Below, piece after piece: positions 10,108-21,339 of a DNA stretch of 64,000 bases. Every line of letters begins with the position of its first letter. Positions within the stretch are counted from its first letter, which is position 1. The translations under genes were made by a program, and so were the position numbers. The notes under the pieces are model-generated. The model was not told the origin of the DNA. It searched no databases and saw only the letters and a list, made by a program, of their open reading frames with translations. Where the stretch lies: the NCBI GenBank assembly GCA_949987705.1, contig CATLJY010000217.1, positions 112,001 to 176,000 of the forward strand, in the 5' to 3' direction. Origin of the DNA: Thereva unica. Lineage: Eukaryota > Arthropoda > Insecta > Diptera > Therevidae.

Positions 10108-11284
10108 GCTGACCTTAAAACAAATTCTGGAGAAAACCTGGGAAAGGAATATAGATATATACCAGATATTTGTCGACTTTCAACAGGCATATGACTCGAT
10201 AAACAGAGAGAGGCTGTACAGGATCCTATTGGAATTAGGAGTCCCCTCCAAGCTGGTACGACTGATAAAATGCGCAACGAATAGCTCCCTGGCGAAAGTA
10301 AGGATTCAAAATGCAATAACAGAAGAGTTCGAAGTGCGACAAGGTCTTAGACAAGGAGATGGACTAGCCCCCATGCTTTTCAACCTGGCCCTAGAATGGG
10401 TGATAAGAAAAACATCAGTACGGAGAAATGCGTCCATAGCAACGCAGTCTGTACAATTACTTGGATATGCGGATGACGTGAACATCGTGGGAAGGTCCTT
10501 CTTGGCAGCAAAAGAAGTCTATGTCGAATTAAAAGAGGCGGCCAAGGACATAGGGCTGAACATCAATGAAGAAAAAACGAAGGTGATGCAACAATCCAGA
10601 GCTGGAAGATTTAGAATGGGAAGAAATATAACTATCGACGAACATAATCTAGAAGTAGTCGATAAAACAGTCTACCTTGGGTCTACAATTACAAAAAGAA
10701 ACGATGAAAAGGAAGAAGTAACTAGACGAATACTACTGGCTAATAGAGCTTTTTATGCCCAAAAACAAATATTGCACTCAAGATTTGTGCACAGAAAAAC
10801 GAAACTCTCACTCTACAAAACAGTAATACGACCAGTACTGTGCTATGGCAGCGAGACTTGGACTATGACCCAGGAGATAGAGGAACAAGTCAACAGGTTT
10901 GAGAGGAAGGTGCTCAGATGCATAATAGGCCCAACGAGAGAGGATGGGATATGGCGAAGGAGATACAACAACGAGTTGTATGAAATTTTTGACGACCCAG
11001 AACTCTCAACGTTTATAAAAATCAACAGACTAAGACTAGCCGGCCACGTAATCAGGATGAATGATAACCGTATCCCAAAACGGCTTATGGTGGCCGAAAT
11101 TCCAGGAAACAGACCAGTAGGTAGACCCAGGAGAAGATGGATGGACTCTGTGACGGCGGACGCAGAGACAATGCTGAACATTCGGAACTGGATAACTGCT
11201 GCAAGGAACCGTCAGACTTGGAGAAATGCCCTAGAGGAGGCCAAGGCTCGATTTGGGCTGTAGCGCCATTGGATGGATGGATGG
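10108..11284 (+). mobile_element. 5'-truncated RTE-type LINE (copy 1)
   Basis: 1177 bp flanked by the 10-bp duplication ATCCGTTGTA (10098-10107 and 11285-11294). It lacks its 5' part and ends in a TGGA/GGAT microsatellite rather than poly(A), which is usual for RTE-clade LINEs. A second copy of the same family is at 52238-53498 on the minus strand. The insertion splits the inner Helitron and joins LINE coding to Helitron sequence by chance. Confidence 0.88.
10112..11263 (+). CDS. RTE-type reverse transcriptase, C-terminal two thirds
   Basis: One open frame from just inside the 5' truncation to the stop at 11261-11263 (384 codons). The first methionine inside it is at 10229, but the frame is coding upstream of that. 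Motifs in order: VDFQQAYDSINRERL (RT motif A region with its aspartate), GLRQGDGLAPMLFNLALE (motif B), LGYADDVNIVG (motif C, catalytic YADD), KTVYLGSTIT, RPVLCYGSETWT, then RNRPVGRPRRRWMD-like C-terminus. Family role: copying element RNA into the nicked target. The N-terminal endonuclease and first RT motifs are missing, so this copy is not autonomous, though no stop interrupts what remains. Confidence 0.85.
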   Translation, partial: TLKQILEKTWERNIDIYQIFVDFQQAYDSINRERLYRILLELGVPSKLVRLIKCATNSSLAKVRIQNAITEEFEVRQGLRQGDGLAPMLFNLALEWVIRKTSVRRNASIATQSVQLLGYADDVNIVGRSFLAAKEVYVELKEAAKDIGLNINEEKTKVMQQSRAGRFRMGRNITIDEHNLEVVDKTVYLGSTITKRNDEKEEVTRRILLANRAFYAQKQILHSRFVHRKTKLSLYKTVIRPVLCYGSETWTMTQEIEEQVNRFERKVLRCIIGPTREDGIWRRRYNNELYEIFDDPELSTFIKINRLRLAGHVIRMNDNRIPKRLMVAEIPGNRPVGRPRRRWMDSVTADAETMLNIRNWITAARNRQTWRNALEEAKARFGL

Positions 11285-11294
11285 ATCCGTTGTA

Positions 11295-11830
11295 CAATAT
11301 ATACACTGGCCATTTTCTATATGTCCAACCAAATGAACAACAGATGCATATCTTTTATGAATGGCGAATGAAAGAAATTGCCATACCGCTAGATTATTGC
11401 TAACATTACGTCCCATTTAATATTGTGTTATTTTGCCGATCGCATTTGCATTAGCAGCACCAAAAACAGCCATGTCGCTCCCCTTCATTATATATTTGAT
11501 TTGAATATGAATTTGATTGATTCGACGGAATTGCAAAATTCAACATTTATGAGAGCATTGAACGTCTTGGACAATAATGGCGAATAGAGTACGACCCAAC
11601 GATTGTCAGCTTCACAATCGTAACCTTCCAAGTTATCTCTTTGCCATTGACCTTAGTCGGTCGACGAAGATACATTGGGAAACCATTGTTCCCGATTACA
11701 TTTTCAGAAATCAATGCTCTTGTATACCGCTTTGAATATTTCTAACATGCATCATGATTCAGTCCCATCCCATTGTGGATTGCAAGTAAAAGTTATGAAC
11801 AAATCTGACGACCATATTGAAATTGGACAT
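11295..11830 (-). pseudogene. Helitron Rep fragment (inner copy)
   Basis: Same decayed Rep stretch as in the outer copy, here uninterrupted across the point where the outer copy is split. The frame reads MGRNVSNNLAVWQFLSFAIH, then KRYASVVHLVGHIENGQC and IYCTTD up to the RTE insertion at 11284. It resumes beyond the RTE at 10098 with NAAERAEW and a stop. This continuity proves that the sequences on the two sides of 10021/12619 belong together in the ancestral Helitron. Non-functional, too short and frame-shifted. Confidence 0.75.
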
Positions 11831-13742
11831 ATGCTTTCCGACACACAATGCATCAACGATTTTCCAACGTTCGTTTCAAACTGGATCGATTTTCTTTGCT
11901 GAACCTAACTAAAATTGTTAAAGTAACCGCTCGGCTGCGCCAACTTTGGTATTTTTTGTTCTTTTTCACATATGCCTTTGTCGAAAACTACTAAATAAAG
12001 CCCATTTTAACATAAAAATTGGGTCAATAGCAAGAGAGGGAAGTATTGTACCTTGTTCAACAAAAATTTTTGCTTAAAAACTAACACATGCACAAATGCC
12101 TTATAGATAAAGAAACATTACTCGGCCATAGCCGTTGATATCCCATCTAAAGATAATAAGTTAATCTTGGTGAAGCAAGACCCATGTACCCCGAGAGTAT
12201 GATAACAAACCGGTTAACCAAGTGTTAAATATTGACCCGTGTACGCCAGCCTAATGAGAGTAACATGTAAACGCACTCTAACGTTACTACTGTTAATAAT
12301 AATTTGACACCACTATCGCTGCTACAATCCTTTTTTAGAACGATTTTACTTTTTTTTATTTCATTTAATAAAACAAACCGATTTCACGTACAAATCATAT
12401 CAATTAAATGCGAAGAAAAAATTTCCAATAAGGATATCGACAATTCTTTTTCAAGCGCCATTACAAAAATACCAACAGACATAATCATGAAAACTATATA
12501 CATAAACCTTACTATTGAGGTCTTCTAACATAAACCACACTCAATCAGTCATTTCATACAGCCAATTTTTCAAACATCGATTACATACAAAACAATGATT
12601 CATTTTTATATCTATAGATATGCAACTGTTGTTCATTTGGTTGGACATCTAGAAAATGGCCAGTGTATATATTGTACAACGGATAATGCTGCGGAAAGAG
12701 CTGAATAGTAACCATCCACCACATTGATGGGTGCAGCGATGCGCAACGGGTTCCAGCTAGTACATAAATAAAATAATTAAATAATTTTTATTTTTGATTT
12801 TATTTATCGTTATTTATGTGGCATGGCCAAGTCCAATCCTTTGCACCGTTAGTATGTTATGTCCTTCAAGTCAGGATGCAATGTCTACTAATAAGTTTAG
12901 GTTAGTCTGGATAGTGCGTCAGTAGATTTCGATGAACCTTGGGTTTTATCTGTGAGGTGTTATATGGTCCCATCAACATTGACTGTGTGTTCTATTTATC
13001 AACGAAGGGGAGGTATGTAGTGGGCCTGGGATGGGCCGAGTTGGCTAGTCTTGGGAATTTGCATGTACATAGGTAAAAGCGGTAAAAATTAGCGAGGGCT
13101 GCTACATTTCTACAGTGGCTTGCAGAGTATATAGAGGAGCAAAAGGGTGCTATCGCCAATACACCTTCTTCGTTTTGCACCTTGTCCAGCCAAGGCAAGC
13201 TAATTTTTAGGATAATATAGGTTCGCGCCACGCAACCGTCAAAAACAATTAAATTTAACGTTTTTTATTACAACAATAGCTAAGGATTTAGGACGAGTTA
13301 AAATAAATTGAGAGGACAATTAAAAAATTATAGTAATTACAACCAGACGCATTTTGATAAAGAGTAAATCGAATCTGAAGCTCTGTTCTTTAATTTATTT
13401 TTTCCAAAGATGAAAGAAAAGCTTACACCTGACTTGTTACAATTTTGCTAACTAAGCGTCTGGGTAGCCGGATGCTCCCGAAGTATCGATGTCATCGATG
13501 GTGGCTCGTGAACTTTTGGTTGGGGTCATGTGTCGTATGGGGTGTGGCCGTGGGAGTAGAACTTTTACCCATATATACGAGTTACGTTCAATACAATTCA
13601 ATACAAGGCGGAATGTAGGAATTGTAGATTGTAGTCAGGGCAGCTGGCTGAAGGAGGAGCTTGCTTCTCTTGAGAAATCTCAGTCATTGATAAGCTTTTT
13701 TGGCGATTTGGAATATGTGATTACTCCATCGCAGATCTGGGA

Positions 13743-13916
13743 CCTTATTCTCTATTACAATATTGTCATATTTTTTTAATGAAATGCTGAAACCGAATTT
13801 TCTATTACAATATTGGCATTCATTTTACATGAAAGTTTAACAATATTGGCAAATTTTTACTTGAAAGCTGTTTCGTTTTCGGATCGGATTTAACAATATT
13901 GTAATAGGAAATAGGG
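13743..13916. mobile_element. MITE a, 174 bp
   Basis: Ends CCTTATTCTCTATTACAATA and the complementary TATTGTAATAGGAAATAGGG, with the word CAATATTG repeated inside. It interrupts the LINE L fragment, and its paralogue is at 17588-17758. Non-coding; superfamily unclear. Confidence 0.65.
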
Positions 13917-13930
13917 TCTAAATTTACGAA

Positions 13931-14069
13931 TCCACCAAGGCATTTGCTCGCAGGCTTTTGGCGTAAAAATGACGTAAAAAGATGATGTTTCAGATGTGCA
14001 TAGCTGCGATATGCACTTTCTTCATGACGTCAATTTGCCCGCGAGCAAATGTTTATTTGCCTTGGTGGA
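13931..14069. mobile_element. MITE b, 139 bp
   Basis: Ends TCCACCAAGGCA and TGCCTTGGTGGA are perfect inverted repeats. GCAAATG/CATTTGC and TGACGT words mirror each other inside. A second copy is at 17793-17922. The flanks give no clear duplication. Non-coding. Confidence 0.7.
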
Positions 14070-14405
14070 TTATACCTTAAGATGTTAAGAGATGAGTCAG
14101 CTATTAGGTTCTTTTTGCCCCCTGCGGTAAAGAGAAGGATGGTACAAGTTTTCGTAGGGATGAGAGCTCACACTCTATTCGACAAGGTCTGGTCCGTGCT
14201 TGTCTTATATTTAGGAAGGCGTAGAAGTAGACACACCTATGAATTGGATTGGAGCTGATTGAGAGCAGATCACTAATGAATATTAGAAAGAGATCAGGTG
14301 AGAGAATCGACCCTTGGGTAACGCCCGCCGTGATTCGACGACATCCAGTACTAGCTTAATTGAACAGCCACAAATGAAGCTCTCAAATCAGTTCTTTAGA
14401 GATGT

Positions 14406-15489
14406 AAGTTAATTTTACAGTTTTACATTAGGCGTCGAATTTTCACTTTTTCCGTTGCCTGCATAACTCTACTCTCAATTTTCTGTCAAAATTTATGTAG
14501 TTTTGAAGCGGGGCGGTTTTTCAACTCAGTGATTTGCAAAGTAATTACTGTTAAGAAAATGACAAGCATTTAAAAAAATTTACCCTTGAACCAAAAAAAA
14601 TATATTAAAAATGAATGAAAATATTGTCGAACTATTTATAGAACTTATTAATAAACTAGCTGAAGAGGATTTGATGTTTAATAGTGGGTCTATACGAAAG
14701 TGGCTCTAGTCCGTCGCACTTTGATCTTTGAATGAAACGGCCGACGTGGGCACCTTTCCAGCGGCTTTCCTTTGTTTTACGAAGACCTTTCAATTTTCGG
14801 TTAAATTATAGGTACCTACATACTAGAGTTTTTTATTCTCGATTTTTCTTCGTCTGTTCTTCCAGTACTAAAACCAAGCACCTTCATTAAAACTGGTCGT
14901 CCCAAGCAAGAGCCTGCGATCCCTCATCATGCTTATAACTACACAATATTTCTACATCTACAAATTTCTTTTTTGATGTTGGCTCCCGTTACAACCTAAA
15001 CATCAAGAATTCCTACTTGTTTGCAATCTTTTTGTCGCACAAAACAAGTAAGTTTATGTGCTGAGGCGCCGGCCACTAATTATGGGTTTTCACGGCAGGC
15101 TTCCAGTTGTATAATAAGTTTGATATATACATGTAATTCTCAGAGATTTTGGTAATTATTTACTATATCACCCCACTTCCAGGGGGTAGGAGTGGGAGTA
15201 ATAAGGGAGGTTGACCTGAACACGTTTATTTTGGAATTAGCCCTTGGTCATCCCTTACAAAGTTATTCAGTGTTGAAATTTTGTAAAAATCACCTTTTTA
15301 CAAATATTATTATATGACTTTAATAAGCAGTTATTGCAGTTATTACGACTTTGACGCTGAATTGTAAGACCAAAAAACTCTCCCACCCAACCTCTACCTC
15401 ATTCTCGAATTGGGCACAATCTTTTATTGCTGCTTATTTAAAGTAAACAATTACCCTATATAAAACCATTTAAAAAAATCTTTCAAAAT
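14406..15489. other. interior of T unit copy 1, no gene seen
   Basis: Matches 18156-19339 in the other T unit copy at moderate identity. It has a possible short ATG frame at 14611 that is broken in the second copy, and no domain I recognise. Confidence 0.5.
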
Positions 15490-16198
15490 CGGAACCTTTC
15501 TTCCTTCATTGACGACTACCTAATCTTGAGAAATATGAAGTAGAGTTTTAAACGATAATTCTGATATTCTCTATTATAATTCTATTATTGTAAGTAAACA
15601 CATATATTTAAATTGACCTAAACTAAATGGCTTAAATTTTCTCTGTAAGCAATAATACAATAAATACACAAAAACTTGAATTTTTGCTAAAAAAAAACCT
15701 ACATATTTCATTTTTCTCAAATTAAAAAAAAACGCGATGCAAAATTTCCTATTAAATCTCTTCCCATTCATTAATTCATTGATAAATTTCAGCCACCGAC
15801 CAAGAAATCATCGTAGTTTCAGCCCACCCACCCCCTTCCAAAACAAAACAAAAAGAATACCCGCGCAGGAATCTATTTTTAGATCCGAAACTTTTGGCTT
15901 TTCTTCTAACATGCGTCAAGGGCTTTGAAATGCTTTTTTAAATTCAGGCGCAAACCCGCTTTTTTCAATTTTTACTAAAAAATAACAAAATTAAAAAATG
16001 TGTCTATTTTATGATTATTATGCACTTATAAAGAAATATTATTATTTATATTATTAAACTAATATTGAAAACCCATTCCCATTGATTTTAGAGGTTTAAA
16101 ACAGAAATTTCTATCACTAAAACTTAAATCGGTACAACTATCGCCATCTAACAAACCAGCTGGAAAGATGTTTGTCCATATCTACTTACTCTATACAT
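15490..16198 (-). repeat. T-element arm, copy 1 right (inverted)
   Basis: Reverse complement of the 5145-5644 type arm, most clearly around 15770-15940 (AAATTTCAGCCACC ... GGGCTTTGAAATG). It repeats in direct orientation at 19340-20040. It ends at the junction word GTTTGTCCATATCTACTTA (16173-16191), which is mirrored at 16210-16227 before the next T copy begins. Confidence 0.65.
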
Positions 16199-16227
16199 TG
16201 ATTATATACTAAGTAGATATGGACAAA

Positions 16228-16707
16228 CGCGAGTCAAATTAACTTCAGGTTACGGCACCACGAGCTGGGGGCGCTAATATCGCAGGGTTTTATGCTCCGC
16301 TACATATGGTTAGTTTCCGAAATAAACTTTTTCTGGTTTATGTGAAAGCCCTTTGCGCATTTGAAAACAAAATCAGAAGCTACGGCTTTGGGTTTAGTGG
16401 CTACGAATCTAAAAACAGATTCCTATGCGCTTTTTCCTATTGTTTTGTTAGGGAAGGGCAAAGAGGATGAAAAAATGATGATGATATCGTAGCTGATGGG
16501 TGAAATTTTACAATGAGGGAATGAAATGAATGGGCGAGATAATTTTACTGGGAAATTTGGCATCAAGGGTTTTTTATTATGTTGAAAAAATTGAAATGGG
16601 TTTTCAGGGATTATTCCATTTTTTTAAATGAGTTTTGAATGACAAATAGAATTCGTAGAAATTAGTAATTTTTACGGATAATTGTACTACTATTGAGATA
16701 TATAAAT
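16228..16707 (+). repeat. T-element arm, copy 2 left
   Basis: Direct copy of 5145-5644. Here the arm runs straight into the LINE L fragment at about 16715 without the foldback/Helitron insertions of copy 1. It therefore provides the empty site for that whole 5645-12790 block. Confidence 0.7.
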
Positions 16708-17587
16708 AATTTCTATTTATGTGGCATGGTGAACCTTTTTGACGTAGATGTCAATGAACCTTGCGTTTGATCTGTGAGGTGTTATATGGTTTCAACAACA
16801 CCGGCTGTTTGTTCTATTTATTAACGAAGGGGAGGTATATGTAGTGGGCCTGCAATAGGCCGAGTTTGCTGTCTTGGGAAAAAAGGTGCATGTAGGTAAA
16901 AGCGGTAAAAATTAGCGAGGGCTGCAAATACTACCGTGGCTTGAAGGGTCTCTAGAGGAGCAAAAGGGTGCTATCGCCAATGCACCTTCTTCGCTTTGCA
17001 CCTTCTCCAGCCAAGGCAAGCTAGTTTTTGGGGCACCTGCAATACAGGTTCGCGCCACGCAACCGTCAAAAACAATTAAATATATAGTATTTTATTACAA
17101 CAAAAACTAGGGATTTATAACGAGTTAAAATAAATTGAGAGGACTATTAAACAAATTATTGTAATTACAACCAGACGCATTTTTATAAAGACTAATCCGA
17201 GGCTGAAGCTCTGTTAATTTATTTTTTCCAAAGATGAAAGAATAATAATACTAATAATGTTACAATATTGCTAACTAAATATCTAGGTAGCCGGATGCTC
17301 CCGAAGTATCGAGGTCATTGATGGTGGCTTGTGCCGTAAGGCTCGTGAACTTTTGGTTGGGGTCATGTGTCGTATGGGTTGTGGCTGAACATAACTTCTG
17401 CCCAGATATACGAGTTATGTTCAATACAATTCCATATAAGGCGGAATGTAGGACTTGTAGATTGTAGAGGGCCGCCTGCTGAAGGAGGAACTTGCATCTC
17501 TTCAGGAATCTGATAATTGATAAGCATTGCATTGATAAACTTGTTTGGCGATTTGGAATATGTGATTACTCCATCGCAGATCTGGGA

Positions 17588-17758
17588 CCTTATTTTCTAT
17601 TGCAATATTGTTATTTTTTTTCCGAAACTGCCGAAACCGTATTTTATATTATACAATATTGACATTTATTTTACATGAAAATTTAACAATATTGGTAAAT
17701 TTTTACTTGCCAGCTGCTTCGTCTTCTAATCGGATTTAACAATATTGTAATACGGAAT
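17588..17758. mobile_element. MITE a, second copy
   Basis: Corresponds in position and sequence to 13743-13916, with CAATATTG words and decayed inverted ends. Duplicated together with the T unit rather than independently inserted. Confidence 0.6.
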
Positions 17759-17792
17759 GCCACTGAAGATTAAATTACGTCTAAAAGTACGA

Positions 17793-17922
17793 GTCCACCA
17801 AAGGCATTTTCTCTTGACGTGATAATGACGTAAAAAGATGATGTTCCAAATGTGCATAGCTGCGATATGCACTTTCTTCGTGACGTCATTTTGCCGGCGA
17901 GCATGTTTGTTTGCTTTGGTGG
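17793..17922. mobile_element. MITE b, second copy
   Basis: Corresponds to 13931-14069. Ends are TCCACCAAAGGCA and GCTTTGGTGGG, with one end decayed by a substitution. Non-coding. Confidence 0.6.
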
Positions 17923-18155
17923 GTTTGTATATTAAGAGGTTAAGAGATGAGTCAGCTATTAGATTCTTTTTGCCACTGAGATAAAGGGAAGGATGGTACA
18001 ATTTTTTCGAGGGATGAGAGTTCACACTCTATTAGACAAGGTCTTGCCCGTTCTTGTCTTTTATTGACGAAGGCGTACTACCTTAATTGAATGGCCCGTA
18101 CTACCTTAATTGAATGGCCAGAAATAAAGCTCTCAAACCAGTTCTTTAGTACTGC

Positions 18156-19339
18156 GATGTGCGTTAATTTTACAGTTTTACAGAAAGCGTCGAATTTTCC
18201 ACCTGTGCAAAGGAATTTGCACGCATAACTCTGCGCTCAAGTTTCTGCAAAAATGTATGCAGTTTTAAAAAGAGGCGGCTTTTCTATCCACTCAATCAAC
18301 TCAATAATTTTTAAAGCTACAACTTTTAAGAAAATGACCAGCATTTAATAAAAAATTCACCTTTGAACCAAAAAAAATAGTAAAACTGAATGAAAATATT
18401 GTAGATATATATTAAAGAACTTGTTAAGAAACTGGCTGATGTGCATTTAGTGTTTAATGGTGGATCAACACGAAAGAGGGTTTTGCCCGTCTTACTTTGA
18501 TGTTTGAATGAAATGGCCGGCGGAATCCTTGTGCGGACAAAGTCGACGGAATGTTTTTGCGCACATTTCCAGCGGCTTTCCTTTGTTTCACAGATAAAAC
18601 TCAATGGGAAATCTTATGAATAGCTAGCTGTAAGGCTCACATGCCCAGCTACCTAGTAAGATGAATATTGAATATCACGAAGGCCTTTAAATTAACGGTT
18701 AATTTATACATACTAAAAAAGCTGGTCGCCCCAAGCAAGAGCATGTGAGCCCTCATCATTCTTATAGCTACACAATATGTGTACATCTCTCTTCTTGAAG
18801 TTTGGCTCTCGTTGCAACCTGAACATCAAGAATTCCAACTTGTTTGCAACAACTGAGTTTTTGTGTCGTCGGACCCGCCACTAATTATAGGTTTTCATGG
18901 CAGGTTTCCAGTTGAATAATGAATCCAGACTGGTTTGTTCTTAATAAGTTAAATTATTTTTATTTCCAATTGGATTATTTTCAAAATATAAATTTGATAC
19001 TATCAGAAGTAAGCAAAAGGGTAGTTTTATTGAAGCTACCATAGTTAAATGAACGGGTGGTGGAGTGGGATATTCATATACATGTACATATATATAAAAT
19101 TCTTAGAATTTTAGATAATTATTTACTTTATCACCGCACTCCCGCAGGAGGTAGGCTTTGTAAGGGGTTCACCAGAGCATGTTGCTTTTGGAATTAGCCG
19201 TTGGTCACCGGTTGGTTATTCAGGGTTAAAATTTTGTAAAAGTAATTTTTATAAAAAATAGCAGTTTAATTCTCCCACCAAAAACTCACCGCATTTTTGG
19301 AGTATTGCGCGAACTTTTGCGTCTGATAAAGTAAACAAT
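18156..19339. other. interior of T unit copy 2, no gene seen
   Basis: Diverged duplicate of 14406-15489. The 92-codon minus frame at 18326-18604 has no counterpart in the first copy and no recognised domain. Confidence 0.5.
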
Positions 19340-20040
19340 TACCCTTAATACAAACATTTTAAAAAATCTTTCAAAATCGGAACTCTTCTTTTTTCATTGA
19401 CGACTACCACTCTTGAGAAATATGAAGTAGGGTTTTAAACGAAAGTTTTTTATTGTTTTCTATTATTGCACTCAAATATGTATACATATATTCACATTTT
19501 CAAATAGTTTGCTCAATTGCAATAATAAAATCAATACAAAAAAACTAGAATTTTGTTAAAAACAAACTTATTTAATTTTTCTCAAAATAAAAAAAACACG
19601 ATGCTAAATTTTCCATTAAATCTCTCTTCCCATTCATTAATTTCTTCATTCATAAATTTCAGCCACCGGCCAAGAAATCATCGTAGTTTCAGCCCACCCA
19701 CCCCTTTCTAAATCAAAACAAAAGGAATGCCCGCACAGGAATCTATTATCCGAAACTTTTGTTTTTTCTTCCAACATGCGTCAAGGGCTTTGAAATGCTT
19801 TTTTAAATTCAGGCGCAAACCCGCTTTTTTATGTTTTACTAAAAAATAGCAAAATTAAAAAAATTGTCTATTTTATGATTATTATGCACTAATAAAAAAT
19901 TAATATTATTAAACTAATGTTGTAAACCCATTCCCATTAATTTTAGAGGTTTACAACAGCAATTCGCAGCCCTAAAACTTAATTCAGTGTAACTAGCGCC
20001 ATCTAACAAGACAACCTGAAAGATGTTTGTCCATATCTAC
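19340..20040 (-). repeat. T-element arm, copy 2 right (inverted)
   Basis: Direct duplicate of 15490-16198. It ends with the same word, GTTTGTCCATATCTAC (20025-20040), immediately followed by the left end of the right R copy. Confidence 0.65.
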
Positions 20041-20456
20041 CATTGATTATCTATAAGTAGATGCGTAATCACGGGACCTGTGAGGATGGCGGGTGTTGAT
20101 GTTTGGCGGCGCTAGCGTCTGTATTCTTTTTGCGGTTTGTGCTTTCGGTAAAACTTGCAAGATTTGGAAGCTTTGGTTTGGAGTTTCGATAATACATAAT
20201 AAAAAAGCTGAGGGTTATCGATGATGGAAATAATGTGTACATAAGAAGGTATTTTCTTGGAACATTAAAATGAAGTTGAATTTATTTTGGCTGGGGCGCG
20301 GTGCCGTATACAAATTTGAGATATCGAATCTCATGATTTTTCAGATTTCGGACTTTTTGATTTTATGAGACTTATTTGCATTAGTTAGCGAAAAGTCCAT
20401 TTGCAACGCAAAGGAATGGGAGGGGGAGGGGTGTCGAAACACCGTTTTGAAACTAT

Positions 20457-20754
20457 GGCCTCGATTCCCAGATCCGGCGGCGCGGAAGTGAGTGCGGATT
20501 TGAGCCTTTGCGATTCTCAAATCCACAACCGCGAATCTCTCTTTGATATTTTCCGCGCTTTAAAAGTGTGATCCGCAACAAATTTTCTGCGGATTCGAAA
20601 CCACAAATGCGCCTAAGATAATCCGACATCAGGTATTTCATTTCGTCTTCATTCCGAATTTTTGATTTAATTGAATCCGGGACTGCGGATTTGAGAATCG
20701 CAAAGTGTCAAATCCGCACTCACTTCCGCGCCGCCGGATCTGGGAGTCGAGGCC
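20457..20754. mobile_element. MITE c, 298 bp
   Basis: Ends GGCCTCGATTCCCAGATCCG and CGGATCTGGGAGTCGAGGCC. The left R copy gives the empty site AAACTATTTCTC, so AT is duplicated. The terminal ~40 bp are GC-rich in contrast with the surroundings. A second member sits in the Helitron helicase at 49948-50256. Confidence 0.8.
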
Positions 20755-21339
20755 ATTTCTCTTCATGTTTTTGGTGGCTGATTATGAAAATCAGCAGGAA
20801 ATTTTAGGACTGCAATAAAATATGTTTGTCACCCTTATAAATATAAAATATACTCCTTTTTAAGGATAATTATAATAATCAAATTAAATGCACTCTATTT
20901 TATATTTATTTGCGAAGGTGGTTGATTTTTATTTAATCTAGCCGAATTTTATCAAGCATTATGGGGATAAAATTAAAGGGAAGTAATATTTTAAAAATAA
21001 ATTTTATACAGCAGCTTTTTTCTACGTTTTGGGTAATTGTTGCTGCTACCGGATTGCAGGTTGGTTGCTTGGTACTGTTAAGAAGACATAAGTCATTTTC
21101 AATACATATAATACAGGTTGTATTTGAAAAATGATTCAAATATTTTTATGTTTCTAAATTTTATTTTTGATGAAATAATATCAAAAATAAATTGGAAAAT
21201 TTATTATAACCTCTTTTTCAATGCGGTGAATCCACCCTTGAATCAAATCAAAAAAAAAAAACTTGAAAAATGTTGTACGATTTTTGAACAAATTTCCCAA
21301 AATAACTCTCGTGCAACTAGTCCATTATTTAGTTTGTCA

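Larger units (their letters stand above)
10022..12618 (-). mobile_element. non-autonomous Helitron H, inner copy
   Basis: Read on the minus strand it starts TCTATAGATATAAAAATG at 12618 and ends CCAGCTAG at 10022. On the minus strand the flanks are A upstream and T downstream, so it sits precisely between A and T of the outer copy (joined host site AAAAGA|TATGCA). It is 1410 bp after subtracting the RTE insertion and its duplication. It is inverted relative to its host copy, which creates the large palindromic structure of this region. Confidence 0.88.
8077..12760 (+). mobile_element. non-autonomous Helitron H, outer copy
   Basis: Starts TCTATAGATATAAAAATGAA directly after A at 8076. Ends GGGTTCCAGCTAG at 12760, directly before T at 12761. 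This is the canonical TC...CTAG Helitron inserted between A and T without a target duplication. After removal of the 664-bp MITE (8187-8850) and the inner Helitron (10022-12618), the outer copy is about 1.42 kb and matches the inner copy along its length. It carries a decayed stretch of Rep coding sequence in the plus direction, interrupted by the inner copy. It landed 2 bp outside the target duplication of the foldback element. Confidence 0.88.
12812..14405 (-). mobile_element. decayed LINE L fragment (in T unit copy 1)
   Basis: Highly diverged minus-strand copy of LINE L. The 3' end (TGCCACATAAATAA on the minus strand) is at 12812. The C-terminal protein (SLPWLDKVQNEEG, CRNVAALANFYRFYLCTC) reads at 12992-13231. 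Further upstream parts corresponding to 51420-51960 of the best copy are recognisable to about 14405. It is interrupted by MITEs at 13743-13916 and 13931-14069. The same fragment with the same MITEs recurs at 16720-18155, so it predates duplication of the T unit. Confidence 0.75.
16720..18155 (-). mobile_element. decayed LINE L fragment (in T unit copy 2)
   Basis: Paralogue of 12812-14405, again minus strand. It has the 3' end motif ATGTGGCATGG at about 16721 and the region for the RNVAAL-type C-terminus around 16900-17000. It carries its own descendants of MITE a (17588-17758) and MITE b (17793-17922). Many stops and frameshifts; not functional. Confidence 0.72.

Noticed and set aside
11137..11416. 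Frames 11137-11403 (plus) and 11231-11416 (minus) spanning LINE and Helitron sequence
   Set aside because: Chance read-through across the RTE/Helitron junction. The minus one contains real Rep residues only up to the junction.
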